From Anaerolineae bacterium (GTDB lineage Bacteria > Chloroflexota > Anaerolineae > UBA1429), in NCBI GenBank assembly GCA_007132185.1, contig SLPC01000019.1, forward strand, positions 1 through 40,816: a DNA stretch of 40,816 bases, written 5' to 3'. The notes beneath the pieces are model-generated. The model did not search any database. It was given only the letters and a program-made list of their open reading frames with translations, and had not been told where the DNA came from. Both the position numbers and the translations under genes were made by a program. Positions 16,106 through 24,859 of this stretch are shown piece after piece (the first letter of the stretch is position 1; each line of letters starts with the position of its first letter).

Positions 16106-17515
16106 ATGCTGCGGATTGCCCTGTTTACTCCGTTGCGCCCGGTGCGCACCGCCCTCGCTGACCATATCGAGGGCATTTTGCCGCTTTTGGCCCGGAAGCT
16201 GGATATCACCGTGGTCACCAAAGGGGACTATACGCCAACGGATTCCATGTTCCAGAAAAAGGCCGCCCCATACGTCCCCTACATCTCCTATCGCGAGTTC
16301 CAGCGCAACCCTGGCGGCTATGACCTCATCGTCTACCAGATGGGCGACGAGCCCGAGATCCATGGCTATATGCTGGAGGCGCTGGCAGAGCACCCGGGGC
16401 TCGTGCTGCTGAACGACCTGGTGATGCATCACGCCATCGCCGGCACGACACTGAATCGCGGACGTCCCGATCAGTACCTCGACGAGATGCGATACAGCTA
16501 TGGGCAGCTCGGTGTGCGGGTTGCTCATAGGCTGATGGCCGGGGAGCGGGACGATCTGATGTGGCAATTCCCTCTGGTGGAGCGCATTCTCGATCAAAGC
16601 CTGGCCGTTGCTGGATTCAACGGCTACATGTGTGAGCAAATACGTGTTCTGCGGCCTGAACTGCCCCAGCGGTTGATACCCTACCCGTTTTACATGCCCG
16701 AGGGTTTTTCTGAGGCTTTTGACGCCGACGAGTTGCGAGACAGGTTGGATCTGGACGACAGGCTCGTCGTTGCGTCGTTTGGATTTTTCATCCCAGACAA
16801 GCGCCTGCGGCTGGTAATGCGTGCCTTTGGGCGTGTGCTCGAAAAACACCCCCGGGCATTCTACCTGCTGGTCGGAGGATCGAGTCCCTATTATGATCTC
16901 GATGCCGAGCTACGTCTGGAGGGCCTTGATCAGCATATGCGTCTGACTGGGTGGCAGGACCCGGTCTCCTTTGCCGAGTTTATGCATATCATCGATATCG
17001 CCGTGCATCTGCGCTGGCCCCATATCGGAGGGACGCCCTACACCCCGATCCGCCTGCTAGGGCTGGGTGTGCCCACTATCATCAGCGATATAGAGCCTTT
17101 GGCCGAGATTCCGCAGGCGGCGGTCCTGCGCATACCTCCCAACCATCCGGATGAGGAAGAACTCTTGGCTCAGGCTATCGACGAGCTGCTCAGCGATCCA
17201 CGCAAAGCCAGCGAGATGGCGCAAGCGGGTCAGCGGCATATTCAAGAGCATCACAATCTCGACCAGATCGCAGAGCAGTATCTGTCGTATATTCGCTGGG
17301 TGGTAGAGCATCGCGAGCCGCTGGAGAATAAAGTACACGAGCGACGCCAACGCTGGGAGAGTCCCGAGCCGTGCCCCGGCTATGAGCGGACCATTGGTGT
17401 GCTGGGCGAGGCGCTGTCCGGCCTGGGGCTGACTTCTGACCAGGAGCGCTGGATCCGGCCATTTGCCCAGGTTGTAGACGAACTTCTCGGGCCGGAGGAG
17501 TCAGCCGGATGTTAG
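16106..17515 (+). CDS. GT-B glycosyltransferase, long form
   Basis: The 469-residue protein is a GT-B transferase. Its N-terminal domain (about 1-230) opens MLRIALFTPLRPVRTALADH; it holds YDLIVYQMGDEPEIHGYML and the conserved His-rich LNDLVMHHAIAG. The donor domain begins VVASFGFFIPDKRLRLVMRAF and carries YLLVGGSSPYYDLDAEL and VHLRWPHIGGTPYTPIRLLGLG, the equivalent of the EX7E region, though the acidic pair itself is not conserved. It therefore resembles GT4 relatives of capsule loci but may be mechanistically atypical. A C-terminal 90-residue helical extension follows the domain. The ATG comes 1 bp after the preceding TGA; the last 7 bp overlap the membrane gene. Confidence 0.82.
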   Translation: MLRIALFTPLRPVRTALADHIEGILPLLARKLDITVVTKGDYTPTDSMFQKKAAPYVPYISYREFQRNPGGYDLIVYQMGDEPEIHGYMLEALAEHPGLVLLNDLVMHHAIAGTTLNRGRPDQYLDEMRYSYGQLGVRVAHRLMAGERDDLMWQFPLVERILDQSLAVAGFNGYMCEQIRVLRPELPQRLIPYPFYMPEGFSEAFDADELRDRLDLDDRLVVASFGFFIPDKRLRLVMRAFGRVLEKHPRAFYLLVGGSSPYYDLDAELRLEGLDQHMRLTGWQDPVSFAEFMHIIDIAVHLRWPHIGGTPYTPIRLLGLGVPTIISDIEPLAEIPQAAVLRIPPNHPDEEELLAQAIDELLSDPRKASEMAQAGQRHIQEHHNLDQIAEQYLSYIRWVVEHREPLENKVHERRQRWESPEPCPGYERTIGVLGEALSGLGLTSDQERWIRPFAQVVDELLGPEESAGC

Positions 17516-20082
17516 CTATCCATCCAGCCAACATGGCCGGTGGCCTGTTGGGGCTGGGATTGATGGCGGTCGTGCTTGCTGTCTATGGCTATCTGCTGGT
17601 GGGGCGCTTTCTTCATACCACGAGAGGCAGCCTGCTTGAGGTTGCCGGGCTCTGTCTGTTGGTGGGCTTTTTGGTGCTATCGTGGGTCGGCAGTCTCCTC
17701 GCCGTTGTCAGTCTGTTTGCCTGGTGGCTCTTACTCATAGGGGCTGTGGGGGTGGCTCTGGTCGCCCGCTGGTGGACGCTGTCCTCACGGCCCATGCCCA
17801 TAGAGCTCCCCCCTATGTCGGGACTCGTGCAGATGCTGGCAGTGGTCTTGCTAGGCGGCGCGGCATGGCTGTATGCTCGCCCGACCGAGTCCTGGCTCCT
17901 ATTTGATGACTCGGCGGTCTATGGTATCGCGGGTGTGCACCTGGCCGAAATGGGGACGTTGATCCCCTCTCTCGAGGTACTTGTCTGCCGGGGGCACCAT
18001 ACGTACCGTTACTTTGGGCCCTTTCGGTGGTGGGACGCTTGTACCCCCACCCTTTCCGTTGGTTTTTTGCCCATTCCCAAGATATGGGCGGGCGTGGCAT
18101 CATGGCTATTTGGGAACAGCGGAGCTGTATGGAGCGCCCCGTTGGCGGGAATGTTGGCCTTGATGGCCTGGTTCCTGTTCGTGCGAAGGGCAGTGGGCAC
18201 GCTGCCGGCTCTGTTAGCTACCGCCCTGGTGACAGTTGCGTTCCCCCAAGTGTGGTATGCACGCGTCATAATGTCCGAGACCTTTACGCAGATCACATTG
18301 TTCGGTGGGCTGTATCTGCTGCTTGTCGAACGAGAGAGCAACGTCACCGATCGACCCGGGATCTGGGGCATTGGGGCAGCTCTGATGCTGGGGCTCTTGT
18401 CCCTGGTACGCTTTGAAGCGGTGCTGTTCGTCGTTGTCCTTGTGCTGGCATGGCTCGTGGCGTTTATCTCTGTGGCTCACCAGCGGCCCTTGCGTTGGCC
18501 AGCACCATGGGTGCCGCGCTGGCTTGGGTACGTGGCCTTTACTACTTTGGCAGGCATGGGGCTTTCGTTTGTGACGACGCCCCATTACTATCTGGATCAA
18601 ATGGTCAAGTTGATGACCCGCGACACGATACGCATCGCGCTAGTCGCTCTGGTGGCCTTGGTGGCAGGCGTGGCGCTGATCCGAAAGTTTGGTGTGCAAC
18701 GTATCTGGGGCATCGTGGCCAAGAGGCCTCCGGCGCATATCCTTATTATGGCTCTCGCCCTGATCTGGCTACTCGTGACAGCCATTGACCTCACCATAGG
18801 CGGCGGCCCTTTTCGTGAGGTGTCTTTATGGTTGCCATTGTACTTGGGTTGGGCGGGATTCCTGTTGGGGGCAGCAGGTCTCTTTTGGTTTGCTGTCAAG
18901 CCGGCGGCGACCCCCGAGGCCTATGCTTTGCTGGTGCTGGCCCTTTTGATGGCCACGGGCTTTGCTATACGCCCGCTGGTCACTCGAGTACACCCGTGGG
19001 CGATCCGGCGGTATGTGCCCTTTATCATCCCGGCTGTGGCACTGGGCATCGGGATATTCTATAGTCGTGTATGGGCAGCGATAGTTGCTTTGACGGCGCG
19101 CAGGGGCAGGTTGTGGCGCTGGCCAGTTGGCCTGGCGCTCGTCCTCCTAGTCAGCCTATCCATTGCCCTTTTTGGGCGAACGACGCTCGTCTTTGTGGAC
19201 TATCGCGAGATGGCCGGACTGTGGGATCAGCTAGAGGATCTGGCAGCCTTATACCCTCAAGATGCAATCCTGGTATTTGATGATGGACCCTATGGCCAGC
19301 GTGTACCCCAGGTCATGGAGCTGGTCTTTGGATATAGCGTCGTCTCGTTTCGTGAGCCACTGAACCCGGACATGGCTAGCCGTCTGGATGACATGGTCGA
19401 GCTCGCCCACGAAGAGGGCCGACGCGTGTTTCTGAATGCGATCGATGGTGATCTCATGTGGCAGTCCGACTTGTATGGCCTGGAGAGTTATGATGCCTAT
19501 GTCATTCAGGCGCCGCGCGTGAGATATGAGCGGACTCCTCCCCCCACCACGGACAGCATCGGTGCGATGGGTGTTATGGTTGATATCTATGAGATAGTCA
19601 CCCTGAGTGAGCTATCGCTGCTTCAGAACTTGACAGTCACCATCCCTCTGGGGCAGGGAAGCTATCCATACCTGCGAGGCGTGTATCAACTAGAGCATGA
19701 CGCCGAGGGACGGAGATTCCGCTGGACTGGTGACGAGACGCGGATCGTTGTGCCAATCCCGAATGCGCTGCAACGGCCGGAGCGTGCTACTGTCGCTCTC
19801 GATGTGGCAGCATGGCGTCCTGCTGAAGCGGGTGACACGAGGATGACGGTCACAGTACAGGGACAGACCGTGCTCGAGTCGCACGTCGAGCACGTCGTGG
19901 AACCCCAACAGTTCTTGATCGAGGTCGACAATATATCAGGCCCCCATGTAGACTCTCTCATCATCGGGATCGAGACCACAACTTGGGAACCGATCGAGTA
20001 TGGTCTGGAGGATGGTCGTGAGTTGGGGTTGATCCTGTATGGCATCACGGTTACCTTTGAGGAGACCGTCGACGAGCTCTAG
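17509..20082 (+). CDS. Polytopic membrane protein, GT-C glycosyltransferase-like
   Basis: The 857-residue protein begins with about 560 residues of membrane helices (roughly a dozen hydrophobic stretches), then a soluble C-terminal region of about 300 residues predicted to be extracytoplasmic. The first loop contains ESWLLFDDSAVYGIAGVHLAE with acidic Asp133 and Asp134, matching the catalytic acid in the first periplasmic loop of GT-C enzymes such as ArnT and PMT. The C-terminal part, from DYREMAGLWDQLEDL, is beta-rich near its end and may bind glycan. It probably uses a lipid-linked sugar donor outside the membrane. Start ATG overlaps the upstream stop by 7 bp. A transporter-like role cannot be fully excluded. 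Confidence 0.72.
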   Translation: MLAIHPANMAGGLLGLGLMAVVLAVYGYLLVGRFLHTTRGSLLEVAGLCLLVGFLVLSWVGSLLAVVSLFAWWLLLIGAVGVALVARWWTLSSRPMPIELPPMSGLVQMLAVVLLGGAAWLYARPTESWLLFDDSAVYGIAGVHLAEMGTLIPSLEVLVCRGHHTYRYFGPFRWWDACTPTLSVGFLPIPKIWAGVASWLFGNSGAVWSAPLAGMLALMAWFLFVRRAVGTLPALLATALVTVAFPQVWYARVIMSETFTQITLFGGLYLLLVERESNVTDRPGIWGIGAALMLGLLSLVRFEAVLFVVVLVLAWLVAFISVAHQRPLRWPAPWVPRWLGYVAFTTLAGMGLSFVTTPHYYLDQMVKLMTRDTIRIALVALVALVAGVALIRKFGVQRIWGIVAKRPPAHILIMALALIWLLVTAIDLTIGGGPFREVSLWLPLYLGWAGFLLGAAGLFWFAVKPAATPEAYALLVLALLMATGFAIRPLVTRVHPWAIRRYVPFIIPAVALGIGIFYSRVWAAIVALTARRGRLWRWPVGLALVLLVSLSIALFGRTTLVFVDYREMAGLWDQLEDLAALYPQDAILVFDDGPYGQRVPQVMELVFGYSVVSFREPLNPDMASRLDDMVELAHEEGRRVFLNAIDGDLMWQSDLYGLESYDAYVIQAPRVRYERTPPPTTDSIGAMGVMVDIYEIVTLSELSLLQNLTVTIPLGQGSYPYLRGVYQLEHDAEGRRFRWTGDETRIVVPIPNALQRPERATVALDVAAWRPAEAGDTRMTVTVQGQTVLESHVEHVVEPQQFLIEVDNISGPHVDSLIIGIETTTWEPIEYGLEDGRELGLILYGITVTFEETVDEL

Positions 20083-20112
20083 TCGGTCCAGCAGTATTCC
20101 ACAGAGCCACTA

Positions 20113-20125
20113 GGAGAGTAGCATC
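20113..20125 (+). promoter_or_regulatory. Ribosome site followed by an ATC codon in the start position
   Basis: GGAGAG (20113-20118) is spaced six bases (counted from GGAG) from ATC at 20123-20125. This ATC is in frame with the flavoprotein and would start it as (M)STALPENTLIIGAGPAG. The first standard codon, TTG at 20135, lies about 16 bases from the ribosome site, too far for efficient use. Confidence 0.5.
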
Positions 20126-20134
20126 AGCACCGCC

Positions 20135-21526
20135 TTGCCCGAGAACACACTGATCATCGGCGCCGGCCCCGCAGGCCTGGCCGCAGCCCACGAGTTGATC
20201 CGCCACGGCGTAACACCTCACGTCATCGAGGGATTAGCGCGTCCCGGCGGGCTTTCGCGCACCGAAGAGCATGCGGGCTATCGCTTTGACCTGGGAGGGC
20301 ATCGCTTTCTGACGCGCATGCCCGAGATCGGACGCCTGTGGCATGAGATGCTGGGGCCTGATTTGCTGAAGGTCTACCGCCAATCACGGATCTATTATGG
20401 CGGGCGTTTCTTTCGATACCCTCTGCAGGCATGGGACACCTTTTCGCAGCTGGGTCCTGTCGAGTCGGCGCGCATCCTGGCCAGCTATGTACAGACTCGT
20501 CTCTCTCCACCCGATGGCGACGACACCTTTGAGCAGTGGGTGACCCGACGCTTTGGGGCGCGCCTCTATGAGACGTTTTTCAAGACCTATACCGAAAAGG
20601 TCTGGGGGATACCCTGTAATGAGCTGCGAGCCGATTGGGCGGCCCAGCGCATCAAGGGCCTTTCTCTCGTGACGGCCGTCATCAGCGCCCTGGGCCTGGG
20701 CAGCAGCGCCAAGACCCTGTCCGATCATTTTCTGTACCCGCGCCTGGGCCCTGGCATGATGTGGGAGCGCTTTGCGGCTGAGGTCACCGCAGCCGGTGGT
20801 CAGGTATCACTACATAGCCGCGTGCGCGAGGTGGTGTGCAAAGGGTCGCACATAGACCATCTCATCGTCCAGAACTCTACAGAGCATCAGAGGCTATCGT
20901 GCAGTAGGCTCATCTCTAGCATGCCTTTGGATGACCTCGTCGCTTCGCTGACGCCATCTCCCCCGGCCGAGGTGCAGGCTGCTGCCCAGCGGCTACGCCA
21001 CCGCGCCTTTGCCATCGTCCAGGTTGCCATCGATCGCCCTGCCCTCTTTCCCTATCACTGGATCTATGTGCATGACCCTGACGTCAGAGTAGGCCGCATC
21101 CAGAACTTTGGCAACTGGAGTCGCGAGCTGCTGCCCAACCCCGAAAAGTCCAGCCTCGGTCTGGAGTATTTCTGTTCTGAAGGCGACGATATCTGGTCGC
21201 TCTCTGATAGCGAGCTCATTGCCCTGGCAAGCCGGGAGTTGCATACTCTCGGCTTGACCGATCCGCGCTGGATCGAGGGCGGCACAGTCGTGCGCCACTC
21301 CAAAGCCTATCCAATCTATGATGAGACCTACCGGAAGAGCGTAGCCACCATCCGGGCCTATCTAAGCGGCATCGAAAACCTGCAAACCATCGGGCGGAGC
21401 GGGATGCACCGCTACAATAACCTGGATCACTCGATGCTAACCGGCATTCTGGCCGCAAGGAATCTGGTGGGGGAGCGACACGACCTGTGGGAGATCAACG
21501 CCGATCACGAGGATGAGTTCGAGTGA
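20135..21526 (+). CDS. FAD-dependent oxidoreductase (UDP-galactopyranose mutase/amine-oxidase type)
   Basis: The 463-residue flavoprotein has the dinucleotide motif IIGAGPAGLAAAHEL (Gly9, Gly11, Gly14), the ARPGGLSRTEEHAGYRFDLGGHRFL second FAD block, and near the end the flavin-contacting IGRSGMHRYNNLDHSMLTG. The GGHRFLT...YYGGRFFRYPLQ segment is shared by UDP-galactopyranose mutase-like and protoporphyrinogen-oxidase-like enzymes found in glycan loci. It may interconvert or oxidise a sugar nucleotide or lipid-linked sugar. The TTG start given here is the first standard codon, but ATC at 20123 is better placed behind GGAGAG and would add four residues. Gap from the membrane gene 52 bp; its stop overlaps the methyltransferase start (GTGA). 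Confidence 0.82.
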   Translation: MPENTLIIGAGPAGLAAAHELIRHGVTPHVIEGLARPGGLSRTEEHAGYRFDLGGHRFLTRMPEIGRLWHEMLGPDLLKVYRQSRIYYGGRFFRYPLQAWDTFSQLGPVESARILASYVQTRLSPPDGDDTFEQWVTRRFGARLYETFFKTYTEKVWGIPCNELRADWAAQRIKGLSLVTAVISALGLGSSAKTLSDHFLYPRLGPGMMWERFAAEVTAAGGQVSLHSRVREVVCKGSHIDHLIVQNSTEHQRLSCSRLISSMPLDDLVASLTPSPPAEVQAAAQRLRHRAFAIVQVAIDRPALFPYHWIYVHDPDVRVGRIQNFGNWSRELLPNPEKSSLGLEYFCSEGDDIWSLSDSELIALASRELHTLGLTDPRWIEGGTVVRHSKAYPIYDETYRKSVATIRAYLSGIENLQTIGRSGMHRYNNLDHSMLTGILAARNLVGERHDLWEINADHEDEFE

Positions 21527-22368
21527 AGCAGGGGAACGGAGACCGCTCAGCCGAAAGAGCAGACGCACTGGATACGGCGTACTGGGATGGCGTAGCCCAG
21601 AGGTTGGCGCAGCGTGGCCACTATATGGACGCCTTTGTGGGCGAGCTCAAGATTCGGGCCTATCTTGCGCTGCTGGAGCGCTGGGAGTGGCGGGCCGATG
21701 GGCCCCAACTCAAGACCGACCTTTTTGAAGAGTCCACGGGGGTCGATGCTCTGCTGTGGCGCATGCCTGCCGGTAGCGTGAGGGTGGGCATGGACCTGGC
21801 GCCCAGCGCCGTCGCCAGCGCCGCCCGCAAAGATCCTCGGGGCGATCTGGCCTGCATGGTGGCTGACGCCAGACAGTTACCCCTGGCCTCGGACAGCCTG
21901 GCTTTTGCGCTCTCGCCCTCGACTCTGGATCACTTTGAGATCGACCAGGATCTGCAAGTCAGTCTGCGCGAGCTGCACCGTGTGCTGAGGCCGGGCGGCA
22001 AGCTTGTCATCACTCTCGCGAATCGTAGCAACATGGGTGATCCACTCCTTCGCCTGGCGGTGCGGCTTGGTCTGGCGCCCTACTTTATCGGGACCCGGTA
22101 TACGGCAGCCGAGTTACGCCAGGAGTTGGAGACAGCCGAGTTTTGCGTGCTCGATCAGACGGCGATTGTGCACCATCCGCGCCTGATGGCGACAGCGATG
22201 GCCCAGATTGGCCGTCTCATTCGCTGGAAGCCGCTCTTGATGGCCATGCAGCGCCTGTTGCTGTCCATGCAGCGGCTCGAGTCGACGCGTTGGCGCTATG
22301 CCACCGGCTGCTTTGTGGCCGCATTGGCCGAAAAGCCTGCGGGGAGTTCTCTTGATGGCCAAGCTTAG
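21523..22368 (+). CDS. Class I SAM-dependent methyltransferase
   Basis: The 281-residue enzyme has the Rossmann methyltransferase pattern: GMDLAPSAVASAA (motif I-like, lacking the classic first Gly-rich loop GxGxG), VADARQLPLASDSLAFALSPSTLDHF (motif II-III, the acceptor pocket region), and LRPGGKLVIT (motif IV-V). The C-terminal end, MAMQRLLLSMQRLESTRWRYATG, may contact the membrane. It probably O-methylates a sugar of the glycan made by this operon. It uses GTG, whose last two bases overlap the flavoprotein stop (GTGA), and no nearby ATG precedes the conserved core. The stop lies inside the next gene, 14 bp past its ATG. Confidence 0.82.
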   Translation: MKQGNGDRSAERADALDTAYWDGVAQRLAQRGHYMDAFVGELKIRAYLALLERWEWRADGPQLKTDLFEESTGVDALLWRMPAGSVRVGMDLAPSAVASAARKDPRGDLACMVADARQLPLASDSLAFALSPSTLDHFEIDQDLQVSLRELHRVLRPGGKLVITLANRSNMGDPLLRLAVRLGLAPYFIGTRYTAAELRQELETAEFCVLDQTAIVHHPRLMATAMAQIGRLIRWKPLLMAMQRLLLSMQRLESTRWRYATGCFVAALAEKPAGSSLDGQA

Positions 22369-23701
22369 GTCATTACCTCAGAGGCTGTTCTGGTCGGCAT
22401 ATACGGCGTGGCATGCCCGGCAAGACGCGGCTCTGCCATATTGGCCCGTGGAGAGGCTCGAGGCGCTGCAGAACGAGCGCGTATGCCGCACGGTACGCTA
22501 TGCCTATGATACGGTGCCGTATTACCGGGACCTCATGGATCGCGAACGTATATCACCCGATCAGATACGCACGGCCAAGGATCTGGAAAGACTGCCCATC
22601 ATAGAGACAGATGAGCTGACTCTGGCCCCCGAGCGTTTCCTGTCGAGCCGATATCGGCCTGCTTCGGGCGTCACGCTCTTGAGCAGCGGCGTCTCGGGCA
22701 ACCGCAAGTCGATTTCCTGGAACCCGGCGGGCCTGTTTCTGACCTTGGCCAGCAAGCATCGTTACCGTCAGGTCCTGCGCCATTATGTGGGAGCCACCTA
22801 TGGCTATAGAGAGATGGCTGTCTCCAATCCCATGAACGTAGGCGTCGTGCTACGTGACTTTTACGAGAGCCATGCCTGGTTTCCCTCCGCCGTCGAGTTT
22901 GAGCGTGACCGCGCCCCGGTGACGCAATCTCAGGAAGAGATCCTGACTCGGGTCAACGCCTTTCGGCCTGACGTGTTGGGCGGTTCGGGGGCATACCTGG
23001 GCGCCCTGTTCCGCTACGCTTACGCCAACGACCTCCCGGTGCATCATCCCAAGGTGATCTGGTACGGCGCCAGCAACATGCCCCCTCACGATCTGGCGCT
23101 GATCGAGAATCAGTTCGGCATCCCGGTTATCTCGTCCTACCAGGCTGCAGAGATGCTGCGCATCGGCTACCAATGTGAGCAGCGACAGGGATTCCATGTG
23201 TGTACCGATCATGTCGCCTATCGCGTGGTGGATGGCGGCGGGCGTGATGTGGCCCCGGGCGAAACTGGCCGGATTGTGCTCACGAATCTGGTCAATCGAG
23301 GCACGATCCTCATCAACTATGCCCTCGGTGATCTCGTGATGCAAGGCTCGGGACCGTGCCGTTGCGGTCGCACCTTGCCTGTCATCGATGCGATTGAGGG
23401 ACGAGCCTTTGATCTGCTCGCACTGCCCGGTGGGCAGCGTATCCATATGGATGTGCTCTTCAAGACGTTTGCCCACCGAAAGCGCATTGTGCAGCTCCAG
23501 GTTGAGCAGTTCGCCCTGGATCGCTACACGCTGCGCGTCGTGTCCGATGGATCGATAGCATGGAACGAGATGCAGGCCGCCATGGATCGCCAGGTACGAG
23601 AGATGATCGCGCCTGATCTGCAACTGACCATCGAGCGGCACGACTATTTGCCCATCGAGGCTTTGGGCAAGATCAAAGCCTGTATCTCACATATCCTATG
23701 A
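22355..23701 (+). CDS. CapK-like adenylate-forming enzyme (phenylacetate-CoA ligase family)
   Basis: The 448-residue protein belongs to the PaaK/CapK branch of the AMP-forming ligases. YAYDTVPYYRDLMDRE is the family lead-in. LLSSGVSGNRKSI is the phosphate-binding P-loop, VISSYQAAEMLRIGYQC is the adenylate-binding loop, and GETGRIVLTNLVNRGTILINYALGDLV holds the conserved Asp. A CXCG element (CRCGRTLP) is typical of PaaK/CapK proteins. In polysaccharide operons the family is thought to activate an acid and attach it to the glycan. True phenylacetate catabolism is unlikely, as no paa genes are near. ATG 22355 overlaps the methyltransferase by 14 bp; GGGGAG is upstream. Its stop overlaps the GT2 ATG. 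Confidence 0.85.
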   Translation: MAKLRSLPQRLFWSAYTAWHARQDAALPYWPVERLEALQNERVCRTVRYAYDTVPYYRDLMDRERISPDQIRTAKDLERLPIIETDELTLAPERFLSSRYRPASGVTLLSSGVSGNRKSISWNPAGLFLTLASKHRYRQVLRHYVGATYGYREMAVSNPMNVGVVLRDFYESHAWFPSAVEFERDRAPVTQSQEEILTRVNAFRPDVLGGSGAYLGALFRYAYANDLPVHHPKVIWYGASNMPPHDLALIENQFGIPVISSYQAAEMLRIGYQCEQRQGFHVCTDHVAYRVVDGGGRDVAPGETGRIVLTNLVNRGTILINYALGDLVMQGSGPCRCGRTLPVIDAIEGRAFDLLALPGGQRIHMDVLFKTFAHRKRIVQLQVEQFALDRYTLRVVSDGSIAWNEMQAAMDRQVREMIAPDLQLTIERHDYLPIEALGKIKACISHIL

Positions 23702-24696
23702 GGGAGAGCCCTGTTGTGAGTCTGAGCGTCATCATCCCCATTTACAACGACAGCGCCAATCTGGCGCGTTGCTACCGGGCATTGGAGGCATCCACCAGAC
23801 GGCCCGAACAGGTGATCGTCGTGGATGACGGCTCCAGCGAGCCGCTGCCCGCACCGCCTCCCACTCTCCATGTGGAGGTCTTGCGCCTCGAACCCGGCCC
23901 GCAGGGCTCCTATGTGGCTCGAAACCGGGCGCTGCAGGCTGCTACCGGTGACCTGATCCTGTTCGTGGATGCCGACGTCGCGGTGCATGCCGACGCATTG
24001 GAGCGGATGGAGCGCTTGATGTCCGAGTCACCCCAGGTAGCGGCTGCCTTTGGCTCCTATGACGATGCGCCAGGAGACCTACTGTGGATCTCGCGCTACA
24101 AGAACCTGACACACCATTGGGTGCATCAGCACGGCAACCGTGAGGCCGGCACCTTCTGGACTGGACTGGGCGTCATACGGCGAGAGGTGTTGCTGGGTAT
24201 GGGCGGATTTGACACCAGCGCCAGCACGTTGCGGGATATCGAGCTGGGCATGCGCATGCGCCGAGCGGGGCTCCAGATTCGGCTCGTCCCCGAGATTCAA
24301 GGCACCCACAACAAGCGCTGGACATTGGCACGAATGGTGCGCTCCGATGTCTTGGATCGCGCCGTGCCATGGACGCGCCTCATTGTCCTGAACCGCCAGC
24401 TCTCGCCCGATCTGAACCTGGACCGGAGCAGTCGTGTGTCATCGCTACTGATCTGGGGCGCTCTTGCCATGCTCCTGCTCTCCCCCTGGCTGCCACTGAC
24501 CCTGATCGGGGCAGGCGCGGCTGTTGCCTCGGTAGTTGCCATGAACCGAGCGCTGTATGCTTTCATGTATCGTCAGGGCGGCTCTCTCTTTGTCCTGGGA
24601 TCTGTGAGCTTGCACCTGCTCTATCTGCTGTATAGTAGCGCTACCTTTGGGCTAGTAGCGGCTCACACGCTCTGGAAAGAGAGAGCACGCGCCTGA
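23698..24696 (+). CDS. GT2-family glycosyltransferase with C-terminal membrane helices
   Basis: This 332-residue inverting transferase has the GT-A fold. The nucleotide-binding VVDDGSSE (Asp43, Asp44), the acceptor-loop ARNRALQAATGDLILF, and the metal-binding DADVAV are visible. GTFWTGLGVIRREVLLGMGGFD and LRDIELGMRMRRAG are the conserved acceptor-side blocks. The end carries two or three hydrophobic segments (about 245-325) that anchor it in the cytoplasmic membrane. Its ATG overlaps the CapK-like gene stop by four bases, making it the last gene of the operon that starts at 14583. It probably adds a sugar to a polyprenyl-linked intermediate; the sugar is unknown. Confidence 0.87.
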   Translation: MRESPVVSLSVIIPIYNDSANLARCYRALEASTRRPEQVIVVDDGSSEPLPAPPPTLHVEVLRLEPGPQGSYVARNRALQAATGDLILFVDADVAVHADALERMERLMSESPQVAAAFGSYDDAPGDLLWISRYKNLTHHWVHQHGNREAGTFWTGLGVIRREVLLGMGGFDTSASTLRDIELGMRMRRAGLQIRLVPEIQGTHNKRWTLARMVRSDVLDRAVPWTRLIVLNRQLSPDLNLDRSSRVSSLLIWGALAMLLLSPWLPLTLIGAGAAVASVVAMNRALYAFMYRQGGSLFVLGSVSLHLLYLLYSSATFGLVAAHTLWKERARA

Positions 24697-24820
24697 TCAG
24701 AGACATGATGGATGGCCCGCTTCGATACAGCGCCTGACCTATTGCAGATATACCTTCCCCCGCTATCGCCCGATACCATCGGCTGATTGGCATACCCAGC
24801 CTCTATCAGCCTCATTTGGT

Positions 24821-24859
24821 CATTGACAGTTTATCAGCCTGCAGGCTATACTGTCAATG
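24821..24859 (+). repeat. Inverted repeat overlapping a promoter (likely operator)
   Basis: CATTGACAGT (24821-24830) is the exact reverse complement of ACTGTCAATG (24850-24859). Between them lies the palindrome AGCCTGCAGGCT (24836-24847). The arms cover the -35 and -10 boxes, as expected for a repressor operator. A terminator role is unlikely: there is no U-tract after it. Confidence 0.55.
24823..24852 (+). promoter_or_regulatory. Consensus-like sigma70 promoter for the secreted-protein genes
   Basis: TTGACA (24823-24828), an 18-base spacer, then TATACT (24847-24852). This is a near-perfect -35 and a strong -10. Transcription would start near 24859, giving a long leader of about 215 bases before the ATG at 25076. 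Confidence 0.6.

Noticed and set aside
22850-23641. Open frame of 263 codons on the minus strand over the CapK-like gene
   Set aside because: Antisense shadow of a well-supported gene, with no start signal.
22355-23701. Genuine phenylacetate-CoA ligase for aromatic catabolism
   Set aside because: It sits inside a glycan operon with no paa genes; CapK-type function is more likely.
24821-24859. Inverted repeat as a transcription terminator of the glycan operon
   Set aside because: No U-tract follows on either strand, and the arms coincide with promoter boxes; an operator explains it better.
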